Source of the DNA: JBDTGE01 sp050742975
GTDB taxonomy: Bacteria; Actinomycetota; Actinomycetes; Mycobacteriales; Jatrophihabitantaceae
Assembly (NCBI GenBank): GCA_050742975.1
Contig: JBOGDQ010000112.1
Coordinates: 1 to 9,042 of the forward strand
Length of the DNA: 9,042 nucleotides
Direction of reading: 5' to 3'
In this document: positions 1-5,754 of the stretch, piece after piece
Layout: every line of letters starts with the position of its first letter
How positions within the stretch are numbered: position 1 is the first letter of the stretch
Made by a program: the position numbers and the translations under genes
Notes under the pieces: generated by a model
Databases searched by the model: none
What the model saw: only the letters and a program-made list of their open reading frames with translations
What the model was told of the DNA's origin: nothing

Positions 1-85
1 CCCTGACGGATGCCCATACGCCGGGACCTCGATCAACTCCGTGCTGTACGTCGGCGCCACCTGCCAGCCGTCTATAACCGCGGTT
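1..85. other. Left edge, no gene assigned
   Basis: The frame of the following gene stays open back to a GTG at 41. Residues encoded by 41-85 do not resemble the start of DUF433 proteins, so I treat this stretch as upstream sequence. No end of a preceding gene could be identified. Confidence 0.4.
73..78 (+). promoter_or_regulatory. Candidate -10 element, leaderless start
   Basis: TATAAC lies 7 nt before the GTG at 86, the spacing expected if transcription starts at or next to the start codon. There is no purine-rich ribosome binding site before 86, which favours a leaderless mRNA. No convincing -35 box is visible. Confidence 0.35.
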
Positions 86-328
86 GTGACCGTCGCGGAG
101 TTCGACAGAATCACGGTGGATCCTGAGGCATTGGGTAGTAAGCCGTGTGTTCGCGGTCTGCGCATGTCGGTGGGCATGGTGGTGCAGATGGTGGCCGCCG
201 GTAGGTCCGCGCAGCAGATCGTGGCGGAATACCCCTACCTCGAGATCGAGGATGTTCAGCAGGCGCTGGAGTATTCGGTGGCGCTGGCCGAGAGCGAGTA
301 CCACTTGGCGTTGCGTCCGTCGGCGTGA
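86..328 (+). CDS. DUF433-family antitoxin (VapB-like)
   Basis: This encodes about 80 residues of the DUF433 family, small DNA-binding-type antitoxins usually paired with DUF5615 PIN-like ribonucleases. The family pattern is clear: an N-terminal FDRITVDPEALGSKPCVRG segment, then a V-G-MVVQMVAAG helix, a SAQQIVAEYPYLEIEDVQQA segment and an ALEYS helix. I chose GTG 86 because the family normally begins a few residues before the FDRIT-like segment and because a -10 element sits 7 nt upstream; GTG 41 is the longer alternative. The stop overlaps the GTG of the next frame (GTGA, 325-328), the usual translational coupling in these pairs. The partner toxin is truncated, so this antitoxin looks orphaned. 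Family assignment is by motif memory, without a profile search. Confidence 0.8.
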   Translation: MTVAEFDRITVDPEALGSKPCVRGLRMSVGMVVQMVAAGRSAQQIVAEYPYLEIEDVQQALEYSVALAESEYHLALRPSA

Positions 329-438
329 GATTCCTTCTCGACGAGAACCTCTCTCCGCGCTTGGCCGGGTTTCTGACCGGTGGCGATGACAGCGCGGGCT
401 GTGTGTACGCGCTGTCACGGCAGGCACTGAAAACATGA
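325..438 (+). pseudogene. Truncated DUF5615/PIN-like toxin remnant
   Basis: The frame starts at a GTG overlapping the antitoxin stop and begins VRFLLDENLSPRLAGFL, the hallmark N terminus of DUF5615 PIN-like toxins, including the acidic DEN motif. It ends after 37 codons at a TGA (436-438), while family members are normally about 110 residues. The sequence stops resembling the family around residue 20, and no reading frame just downstream resumes the usual HDVVHVRDxGL-like segment convincingly. The remaining catalytic acidic residues are absent, so nuclease activity is not expected. It is the toxin half of the pair with 86-328. A second decayed copy of the same pair lies at 7548-7760. Confidence 0.75.
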
Positions 439-627
439 TCGATCCCGCGTATGTCCCGCGGGGTCTGACACGTAGCTGCACTCAGCGGCAGCTGTTGACC
501 CGTGGCTGCACCCGGGTGCGCCGCGCGACGGTCGTGCAGACCGCCGTTGTCGATCGAACCAGGCCCGACACGTACGCTCCGCGGCTTGTGGCGGCCTATC
601 GCGAATAGCAGTGGCGACTGCATATTC
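439..627. other. No intact gene; probable decayed N terminus of XRE antitoxin
   Basis: No plausible intact gene is found here. The last part, about 575-606, translates in one frame as PRLVAAYRE followed by a stop, which could be the recognition-helix end (LVxxYExG) of an XRE helix-turn-helix protein. The C-terminal part of such a protein begins at 628 in another frame. If so, several indels lie between 600 and 628. The rest (439-570) is unrecognised. Confidence 0.3.
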
Positions 628-818
628 CAACCGACGTTGCCGCTCGTGTACCGGCTACTTGCCGCTGTTGATCTCGAGCCGCGGATGCGTATCGAGACCT
701 ATGACGACCATGACGACGTGTTCGACCGCCTTGCCTTGCCGAGCGCTATCCGGATCGCGCGCGCGTCGCCGAGCAGGCCCGAGACGAACTGCTTGCCGCC
801 CTCGAGCGCGCGCGGTGA
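628..818 (+). pseudogene. C-terminal remnant of XRE-type antitoxin, frameshifted
   Basis: From 628 the frame reads QPTLPLVYRLLAAVDLEPRM and then RIETYDDHDDVFDRLA. This matches the region after the helix-turn-helix in XRE-family antitoxins, whose usual form is SPTLxTLxRLLAAxGxExRxRLxPYDxHDDVL. At 731-740 the pentamer TTGCC occurs twice in tandem. Removing one copy gives a continuous frame that runs on as AERYPDRARVAEQARDELLA to a TGA at 816-818. That is the expected family tail, and its stop overlaps the GTG of the nucleotidyltransferase (GTGA). The duplication is therefore very likely the inactivating mutation. The N-terminal DNA-binding domain is missing or scrambled upstream. In intact modules this protein represses and neutralises the following nucleotidyltransferase. 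Confidence 0.65.
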
Positions 819-1044
819 GCCCGCCGGGCGCGTTCGAGCCCGTACAGATCCTTTCCACGCTCGATCGACATGGCGTGGCGTACGTGCTCGTCGGTGGATA
901 CGCCGCTCAGTTACACGGGTCGACGCTGCCGACGACCGATGTGGACGTCACGCCCGCGACCGACCACGAGAACCCGACGCGCTGGCGGGGATGAAGACGA
1001 TGAACTTGCGCACCCCAGCCGTTGCAGCACCTCGACGGGACTGA
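815..1044 (+). pseudogene. Nucleotidyltransferase toxin remnant (AbiEii/DUF6036-like)
   Basis: The GTG at 815 opens a frame encoding ILSTLDRHGVAYVLVGGYAA, then QLHGSTLPTTDVDVTPATD. This is the start of the minimal nucleotidyltransferase fold, with the GG...HGS loop and the metal-binding DxD (DVD). The frame ends at a TGA at 992-994. The homologous reading continues in another frame from 976 as DALAGMKTMNLRTP, consistent with loss of one base near 974, and then stops at 1042-1044. Family members normally run another 100 or more residues, so the gene is both frameshifted and 3'-truncated. It pairs with the XRE remnant through a 4-nt overlap. AbiEii/DUF6036 and MNT families are alternatives I cannot separate. 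Confidence 0.65.
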
Positions 1045-1240
1045 CGAATCGATGCTCGGCCGGCGCCGCCTCGCGGCTTGTCCTCACGCGCTGGTCAAGG
1101 GTCCGAGCCGGCTTGTCGCGCACCTGCCACGGCTACGGCGTTAGGTGGTCGTGCAGGGGCCCGCGTCTGTCCGCTCGGGGTCGCAAGATCATGACACGCA
1201 GCGGGCGCGGCGCCGGTGTTCGCGGCGGCGGTTGTGCAGG
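1045..1240. other. Gene-free stretch
   Basis: All frames here are short or arginine-rich, and none continues the nucleotidyltransferase. No terminator with a clear stem was found between the decayed module and the convergent gene that ends at 1241. Confidence 0.4.
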
Positions 1241-1603
1241 CTACTGCCAGGACAGCGACCAGCCCGCGGGCCTGGTGGCCGGGCGTGGTTCGACGCCGAG
1301 GAAGCGCCGGTAGGCGGCATGGACGTAGGCGACGCCGGTGCCGTCGCCGAAGGTGAGGTCAGCGATCGCGATATCGCCCCGGTGTTGCTCGTGGGCACAG
1401 TGCGCCGTTATCTCTGTTCGCGTGCCGGCGATGTGGACTGCGCGCACCTGTACGGGCAGGCCGAGGATCGTGGCCGTGGCCGGGGCCGGGGAGTCGATCT
1501 GGTCGTTGAACGCCTCCGCGAATGCCGTGCTCTGCTCGTCGGTGTCGTAGCAGTCGACGGTGACCTCGCTGATCAGCGCGTCCAGCTCCTCATCGGTGGT
1601 CAT
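1241..1603 (-). CDS. CcbP-like small protein (calcium-binding family)
   Basis: This 120-residue protein begins MTTDEELDALISEVTVDCYD and has an AAYRRFLG segment near residues 96-103. The acidic VDCYDTDEQ stretch at residues 16-24, a central beta-rich part (ATILGLPVQVRAV), a second beta segment (DIAIADLTF) and the closing AYRxFL helix fit small bacterial proteins annotated as calcium-binding CcbP relatives. CcbP was characterised in Anabaena. Calcium binding by this actinomycete protein is inference. The frame is open further upstream, to 1750. I chose the ATG at 1601-1603 because GGAGG lies 9 nt before it and homology starts there. It is divergent from the gene at 1671, with 67 bp between. The last 15 residues look unconstrained. 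Confidence 0.7.
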   Translation of the reverse strand: MTTDEELDALISEVTVDCYDTDEQSTAFAEAFNDQIDSPAPATATILGLPVQVRAVHIAGTRTEITAHCAHEQHRGDIAIADLTFGDGTGVAYVHAAYRRFLGVEPRPATRPAGWSLSWQ

Positions 1604-1612
1604 CGCGGGCTG

Positions 1613-1617
1613 CCTCC
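1613..1617 (-). promoter_or_regulatory. Shine-Dalgarno that fixes the start at 1603
   Basis: On the minus strand GGAGG lies 9 nt before the ATG at 1603. It is one of two strong ribosome binding sites in the window, and it rules against the upstream in-frame starts near 1750. Confidence 0.65.
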
Positions 1618-1657
1618 GGTGTGTCGGCGCGCCCCGATATGCGGACGCGGGTAGGCG

Positions 1658-1663
1658 TAGCTT
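1658..1663 (+). promoter_or_regulatory. Candidate -10 element, leaderless start
   Basis: TAGCTT fits TANNNT and ends 7 nt before the ATG at 1671. No good Shine-Dalgarno is present. The 67-bp divergent spacer must also hold the promoter of the minus-strand gene. Confidence 0.35.
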
Positions 1664-1670
1664 AGGGCCG

Positions 1671-2462
1671 ATGGTGGCCCGCGAGCGTGATGAGGTCGAC
1701 GAGCTCCAGGAGGCCGAAGATGCCGAACAGCTGCGGCGGTTGCTCATCACTCGGCCGGGCGGAGGTCATCTCGCTGCATCGACGGCGGTCGAGCTGTTCG
1801 CGGCTTACCACGGCGACGGGTTGGGCGCCGGAGCGGTGGACACCGCGCTGCTGCTGTGTACCGATTGGCGTTGGCGGCGTTTCAGCGGGAAAGTCCTGGT
1901 CGGCATCCTTGCCGTCGAAGCGATGGACGCCGACGAGCTGGACGAGCTTGCGCAGCGGTTGCTGTGGCCCGATCGAGTGATCTACACGCATCCGGCGGGG
2001 TGGTTCGGAACGAAGTTCATTCAGATCGATATCACGGACAGGTCGCGTCGCCCGGCGAAGCGGACGTTCTACGTCGATCCGAACACCCCGATGCAGTCGC
2101 CGCGCAGCGTATGGCCACCGTTGCGGCGATGGTCGGCCGTCCGGGTGCTGTCCCGTCACCTCGCCGAGCCCGGGTCCGTCGTCGAGCACGCGCGATCCCT
2201 GCCGCGGGCCGAGGCTGCCGCGGTGATCACGGGGGCGGTCGACGCGGTCTACCAGTTGTCTGCGGCGCAGGCCCGTGCGGTCGTGGACGTCGCGCTCGGC
2301 TGGCCACACAAACCAACCCGGAAGCTCGCTCTTGAACGGCTGTATTCCTGGGGCGAGACCGAACGCGTGTACGCGATCGCCGCGCGAGACCCGGATGCGT
2401 CGCTGCGCCGCTGGGCCGGCAAACTGGCAGCAGAAGGCGGGCGGGCAACACTGTTCGAATAG
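1671..2462 (+). CDS. Hypothetical protein, helical, possibly HEAT-like
   Basis: This 263-residue protein was not recognised as a named family. It starts MVARERDEVDELQEAEDAEQ with a charged, probably helical N terminus. A middle section rich in W and aromatic residues follows (TDWRWRRFSGKVLVG, then WFGTKFIQIDI and TFYVDPNTPMQSP). From about residue 150 there are alternating amphipathic helices, ending in LALERLYSWGETERVYAIAA and DPDASLRRWAGKLA. The D-A-S-L-R-R-W-A pattern resembles HEAT/ARM-type repeats, which commonly serve as protein-binding scaffolds. ATG 1671 is preferred over the more distal start at 1560 because 1560-1670 overlaps the divergent gene and its promoter region. It is followed after 71 bp by the oxygenase, which appears to have its own promoter. 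Function unknown. Confidence 0.75.
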   Translation: MVARERDEVDELQEAEDAEQLRRLLITRPGGGHLAASTAVELFAAYHGDGLGAGAVDTALLLCTDWRWRRFSGKVLVGILAVEAMDADELDELAQRLLWPDRVIYTHPAGWFGTKFIQIDITDRSRRPAKRTFYVDPNTPMQSPRSVWPPLRRWSAVRVLSRHLAEPGSVVEHARSLPRAEAAAVITGAVDAVYQLSAAQARAVVDVALGWPHKPTRKLALERLYSWGETERVYAIAARDPDASLRRWAGKLAAEGGRATLFE

Positions 2463-2520
2463 GTTGCCGCGCCGGTCAGTCATACGGGGTCGTCGGCGCA
2501 GACGGTCAGCGTCCAGCGGA

Positions 2521-2526
2521 TAGGGT
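2521..2526 (+). promoter_or_regulatory. Candidate -10 element, leaderless GTG
   Basis: TAGGGT ends 7 nt before the GTG at 2534. There is no purine-rich ribosome binding site, so a leaderless transcript is likely. This is also the reason for preferring the GTG over later in-frame ATGs. Confidence 0.4.
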
Positions 2527-2533
2527 CGCTCGG

Positions 2534-4900
2534 GTGACGGTCGTGCCGCGTGAGCACTTGGCAGCCCTGCTGGACGACGTGCCGATGGTGGCGGCGTTCA
2601 GCGCACGGGCGGGCGCGCCGACCGATGATCTCAACATCGAGGTGCGCGGGGTCGGTACGCTGCGGTTTCCTGTTCCCGCTGCGCAGGCGCGGGCGCTGGT
2701 CGGCGTGGGGCGGCCGGCGCAATACGGCCAGGGCACCCGCACGCTGATCGACCCGCGGGTGCGGGACACGACCGAGATCCCCAAGAGCCGGGTGAAGATC
2801 GATCAACGCCGGTGGAATCGGACCCTGCTGCCGGTGCTCGACCGGCTGCGCGCGGAGCTCGGCCTGCCCGACGGTTTCCGGTTGAAGGCGGAACTGCACT
2901 CGATGCTCGTGTACGGGCCGGGGCAGTTCTTCGTCCCGCATCAGGATTCGGAGAAGGCCGACGACATGGTCGCAACCCTCGTCGTCTCGCTGCCGGCCAC
3001 GGGGAAGGGTGGGTCGCTGGTCATCGAGCACGCGGCGCAGCGGGCGACGTACCGCGGCTCGAGCAAACGCCTGTCGTTCGTCGCCTTCTACGCCGACTGC
3101 CGCCACGAGGTTCGCCCGGTCACGAGCGGGCACCGCATCGTGCTCACCTACAACCTGATGCTGTGGGCGGGCGCGTCGACCACGGCGTCGCAGTACGTCG
3201 TGTCGCCGGACCATGTGGCCGCATTGGCGGACTGTCTTGATCAGTATTTCGGGGCGGCCGAATCGCCGACCACCAAGCTGGTCTACCTGCTCGATCACGA
3301 GTACACGCCGCGGGCGCTCGGCTGGGACCGACTCAAGGGCGACGACATCGCGCGTGCCGGTGCACTGCTGGCCGCCGCATCGCGGGCCGACTGCGCCGCC
3401 GCGCTGGGTCTGGTCGAGGTCCACGAGACGTGGAGCGCCTACGAACCCGAACGATACGGCCCGCGCCGGTGGGGCCGCCGCGGCTGGTGGGACGACGAGG
3501 ACGAGTACGACAAGGACGGCGATCCATCCGCTGGCGGGCCGGACGTCTACGAACTCGACGAACTCATCGAGTCCGAGACCAACCTTGATCAGTGGCTCGT
3601 GGACGAGCCGGGGGCGACGCTCGAGCGGGTCGGCCTGCCGGTCGGCCACCAGGAGGTCTGCACGAGTACGCCGTCGGCCGAGTTGACGCCCGCCGCCTCG
3701 CAGTATGAGGGCTACATGGGCAACTGGGGCAACACGATGGACCGCTGGTACCGTCGCGGCGCCGTCGTGTTCTGGCCGCGCCGCAACGACTTCGCGGTGC
3801 GTGCGGCGGCGTCGCCGATGTGGTCGCTGCGCACGCTGACCGCGCACCTGCGCGCCGGGCGGCTCGCGCAGGCGCAGGAGTTCGCCGCAACGTTGGACTC
3901 GTTCTGGGGTCAGGTCGTCACCCGGATTCTGCCCGGCCCGTCGCGGTCGGACGCGGCGGTTCGGGCGCACCGGGCACTGTTCGGGCGGGCGCTCGAGGTC
4001 GCGTCGGGACTGGGCGACCCGGACCTGGCTCTGACGCTGCTGCGGCCGTTCTCCGCGGCGACGGTGTCGTCCGGGCACGCATCCGTACTGGCCCGGCTCG
4101 GGCAGCACTACGGCGAGAGCTGGGTCGGCGTGCTGCTGGCCGCGTGGGACGAGCGCGGCGCGCGGCGGATGTACGACCAGGACCGGCTGGCGTGGCTCGC
4201 GAGTCTGCCGGCGCTGTGCGGCGCGCTGCGCGACGCCGGAGAGCACGGCACGATGGTCGCCCGGTTGCTGCTGCGAAATTCGTGGATGTGGCTTGCCGAG
4301 GCGATTGCCACCCGGTGCCGCGCCGCGCCGCCGAGCCGCCGCGATCAGGCGCTGGACGAGCTGGTCGAGCCGATCGCGGCACTGCTCACCGGCACCGCCG
4401 TGGCGGGTGCGCCGGGCGTGCGCGACGAGACGCTGGCGGCACTGGGCGAGGCGAGCGAGGTGATGCTGCCGTGCCTGGTGCGCATTCAGCGCGTCACGGC
4501 CGACGCCGACGAGGCGACCGTCGCCGCGGCCGGACTGCGCGACCTCGCGGCGTACTGCGTCGAGCGCCTCGAACACCTGCTCGCCCGTCCGCCACGCCCT
4601 CCCGATGACTGGTCGATCGCGCTGCCACCCGGATGCGGCTGCGACCTGTGCGAGCGGCTGGGCACCTTCCTCGCCGACCGCGAACAGCACAGTCTCGACT
4701 GGCCGCTGGCCCAGCACGGACGCCAACACGTTCACACGCGCATCGACGCCCACGGACTACCCGTGCGGCACCAGACCCGTCGCGCCGGCCGCCCCTACAC
4801 GCTGGTGTTGACCAAGACGCGCGCCCTGTTCGAACGCGAGGCAGCCAGCCGCCGACAGGATCAGGACGATCTCGCCTGGCTGCGCTCGCACCTGCGGTAG
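2534..4900 (+). CDS. 2-oxoglutarate/Fe(II) oxygenase with large C-terminal extension
   Basis: This is a 788-residue protein. Residues about 85-210 form a prolyl-4-hydroxylase-type 2OG-Fe(II) dioxygenase core. LVYGPGQFFVPHQDSEK supplies the HxD iron ligands H136 and D138. CRHEVRPVTSGHRIVLTYN supplies the distal ligand H191 and R201, which should bind 2-oxoglutarate. All catalytic residues are present. A very acidic, low-complexity stretch follows at residues 319-330. YEGYMGNWGNTMDRWYRRGA and VVFWP (391-415) form a second conserved-looking block. The C terminus has a CGCDLC cysteine cluster (701-706) and an RRAGRPYTLVLTKT block (749-762). From memory, this combination resembles long fungal 2OG oxygenases. 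The substrate is unknown; protein or nucleic-acid hydroxylation are both possible. The middle 430-690 is alpha-helical and repeat-like. No signal peptide or membrane segment is seen, so it should be cytosolic. Confidence 0.88.
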   Translation: MTVVPREHLAALLDDVPMVAAFSARAGAPTDDLNIEVRGVGTLRFPVPAAQARALVGVGRPAQYGQGTRTLIDPRVRDTTEIPKSRVKIDQRRWNRTLLPVLDRLRAELGLPDGFRLKAELHSMLVYGPGQFFVPHQDSEKADDMVATLVVSLPATGKGGSLVIEHAAQRATYRGSSKRLSFVAFYADCRHEVRPVTSGHRIVLTYNLMLWAGASTTASQYVVSPDHVAALADCLDQYFGAAESPTTKLVYLLDHEYTPRALGWDRLKGDDIARAGALLAAASRADCAAALGLVEVHETWSAYEPERYGPRRWGRRGWWDDEDEYDKDGDPSAGGPDVYELDELIESETNLDQWLVDEPGATLERVGLPVGHQEVCTSTPSAELTPAASQYEGYMGNWGNTMDRWYRRGAVVFWPRRNDFAVRAAASPMWSLRTLTAHLRAGRLAQAQEFAATLDSFWGQVVTRILPGPSRSDAAVRAHRALFGRALEVASGLGDPDLALTLLRPFSAATVSSGHASVLARLGQHYGESWVGVLLAAWDERGARRMYDQDRLAWLASLPALCGALRDAGEHGTMVARLLLRNSWMWLAEAIATRCRAAPPSRRDQALDELVEPIAALLTGTAVAGAPGVRDETLAALGEASEVMLPCLVRIQRVTADADEATVAAAGLRDLAAYCVERLEHLLARPPRPPDDWSIALPPGCGCDLCERLGTFLADREQHSLDWPLAQHGRQHVHTRIDAHGLPVRHQTRRAGRPYTLVLTKTRALFEREAASRRQDQDDLAWLRSHLR

Positions 4901-4903
4901 AAG

Positions 4904-4929
4904 CCCGGGTAGCACCACGCTACCGCGGG
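4904..4929 (+). terminator. Stem-loop after oxygenase gene
   Basis: GGTAGC (4908-4913) and GCTACC (4919-4924) form a perfect stem with loop ACCAC, extended by CCC/GGG on the outside with a small bulge. It begins 4 nt after the stop codon. There is no T tract, which is common for actinomycete terminators. A competing pairing exists: GCGGTAG (4894-4900), which contains the stop codon, is complementary to CTACCGC (4920-4926). Confidence 0.5.
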
Positions 4930-5090
4930 TTGCCCGCGAACTGCTCGCTGTGACGGCTGAGCGTGGGAGCCCATTCTCGCCATCACGCCCCGATACCTAC
5001 CTGGCACTCACGCGAGCGGACGCGCGCCGACGATCCCGACGATCGGCAGGAGAGCGGGAGAGCGGACCGGGCTGTCTGGCCGGCCGGCGT
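4930..5090. other. Gene-free stretch
   Basis: No frame here looks coding. A GACGATC direct repeat (GACGATCCCGACGATC, about 5030-5045) is the only internal structure noticed. The segment presumably holds upstream promoter sequence for what starts at 5104. Confidence 0.35.
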
Positions 5091-5106
5091 GTAGGTTCCC
5101 GTCATG
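5091..5106 (+). repeat. 16-bp direct repeat, copy 1 (promoter/start motif)
   Basis: GTAGGTTCCCGTCATG differs at one position from GTAGGTTCACGTCATG at 5305-5320. It contains a TANNNT -10 (TAGGTT, 5092-5097) and an ATG 6 nt later. The two copies are 214 bp apart. Confidence 0.7.
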
Positions 5107-5200
5107 TTGCGTCCTGAAAGCTGGACCAAGCCAGCGGGTGTGAGTCCCGCCTGGGTAGGCACCGGAGCGCCCAGTAGCAGGCCCCAGTCGTCCGGGGAGC
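5104..5200 (+). ncRNA. Possible structured RNA (group II intron 5'-domain-like?)
   Basis: Consecutive perfect helices are visible: GCTGG/CCAGC (5120-5124 with 5131-5135, loop ACCAAG), GCGGG/CCCGC (5134-5138 with 5146-5150, loop TGTGAGT), CTGGG/CCCAG (5151-5155 with 5170-5174) and CCCC/GGGG (5182-5185 with 5194-5197). The first two share the GC at 5134-5135 and so compete at their edge. The GGGTGTGAGTCCC hairpin and the CCCAGTAGCAGG that follows remind me of domain I of bacterial group II introns. GTTGCGTCCTGAAAGC at 5105 loosely resembles a GUGYG intron 5' end. This comes from memory only. No domain V or reverse transcriptase is present, so it would be a fragment. Confidence 0.3.
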
Positions 5201-5262
5201 AAGCGGCTGCGATGCGTGCACGTGTCGGCGCGTACGTGGACTTCCCGGTGATGGTTGCGTAG
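5104..5262 (+). CDS. Possible 52-aa leaderless ORF
   Basis: The ATG at 5104 follows TAGGTT by 6 nt, the same layout as at 5318. The product begins MLRPESWTKPAGVSPAWVGT and ends VGAYVDFPVMVA. It matches no family I recognise. The first 100 nt fold into consecutive hairpins, which is at least as well explained by a structured RNA, so I give the coding reading low confidence. Confidence 0.25.
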   Translation: MLRPESWTKPAGVSPAWVGTGAPSSRPQSSGEQAAAMRARVGAYVDFPVMVA

Positions 5263-5304
5263 GCCGACGTCGCCCTGGACTCGCGACCCAGGAGCCTGAG
5301 CAGC

Positions 5305-5320
5305 GTAGGTTCACGTCATG
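5305..5320 (+). repeat. 16-bp direct repeat, copy 2 (promoter/start motif)
   Basis: GTAGGTTCACGTCATG matches 15 of 16 bases of copy 1 at 5091. TAGGTT (5306-5311) is a -10 candidate 6 nt before the ATG of the following gene. TCGCGA at 5281-5286 could be a weak -35 with a 19-nt spacer. Confidence 0.7.
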
Positions 5321-5689
5321 ACGCGCCGCGCGAACCGCCGCCGCCGAGCAAGATCTGGCCGGCTCCGCAGCGGGGATCAACAAAGTGATGGGACGCGCTC
5401 ATTGTCGGACCCGCTGGCCGACGTGGTCGACTACTGCGGAGAGTCGATTTTCGCGGTTGGTTGCACGCCCGGTGGGGCACCATTCGGGCCACGTGTCGAG
5501 ATCGTGGACGGCGAACTGCACTTCGCCGCTGAGGATCACTTGGCACCGATTCCGACGGATAGGCCTGTCGTGCTCCTGGTGGGCGGCGGGCATCTGTCGG
5601 GATGTCGGTGCGAGCCTCTGGTGGCACTCGACGGCGCAGCGGCCGGTCGATCACCGGTGCGGGTGGCGAAGACACCGCCGGCACGATGA
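5318..5689 (+). CDS. Hypothetical protein, 123 aa
   Basis: Not assigned to a known family. The first 15 residues are very rich in arginine (MTRRANRRRRARSGR), suggesting nucleic-acid contact or simply an unstructured tail. The core reads DVVDYCGESIFAVGCTPGGA, then PFGPRVEIVDGELHF and RPVVLLVGGGHLSGC. This alternates beta-strand-like stretches with glycine turns and looks like a small folded domain. There are three cysteines (one in DYCGES, one in VGCTPG, paired with GCRC near the C terminus). The last 25 residues look unstructured and may reflect 3' erosion or a frameshift. The start is supported by the TAGGTT element 6 nt upstream; no ribosome binding site is present. It lies 65 bp before the 567-aa gene in the same direction and could be co-transcribed. 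Confidence 0.55.
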   Translation: MTRRANRRRRARSGRLRSGDQQSDGTRSLSDPLADVVDYCGESIFAVGCTPGGAPFGPRVEIVDGELHFAAEDHLAPIPTDRPVVLLVGGGHLSGCRCEPLVALDGAAAGRSPVRVAKTPPAR

Positions 5690-5741
5690 GGGCGGACTCG
5701 GCTGATCCCGCGTGTTCGTGAGGTAGTTCAGGGATGGCGTG

Positions 5742-5747
5742 AGAAGG
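5742..5747 (+). promoter_or_regulatory. Shine-Dalgarno for the 567-aa gene
   Basis: AGAAGG lies 7 nt before the ATG at 5755. Unlike the other plus-strand genes, this start therefore looks leadered, which fits translation from a longer mRNA beginning upstream, perhaps at 5318. Confidence 0.6.
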
Positions 5748-5754
5748 TGCGACG

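Noticed and set aside
1662..2483. 273-codon open frame on the minus strand
   Set aside because: It is antisense to the 264-aa gene, with low-complexity arginine- and proline-rich translation and no start signals.
2480..4753. 757-codon open frame on the minus strand
   Set aside because: It is antisense to the 2OG oxygenase, whose catalytic motifs are all present on the plus strand. The minus translation is dominated by R, Q, P and H with no recognisable motif. Long antisense frames are expected in GC-rich DNA.
5120..5200. Cobalamin riboswitch
   Set aside because: GGGTGTGAGTCCC recalls the riboswitch core, but no B12 box (AGCCAGA...GCCACTG-like) follows and no cobalamin-related gene is downstream.
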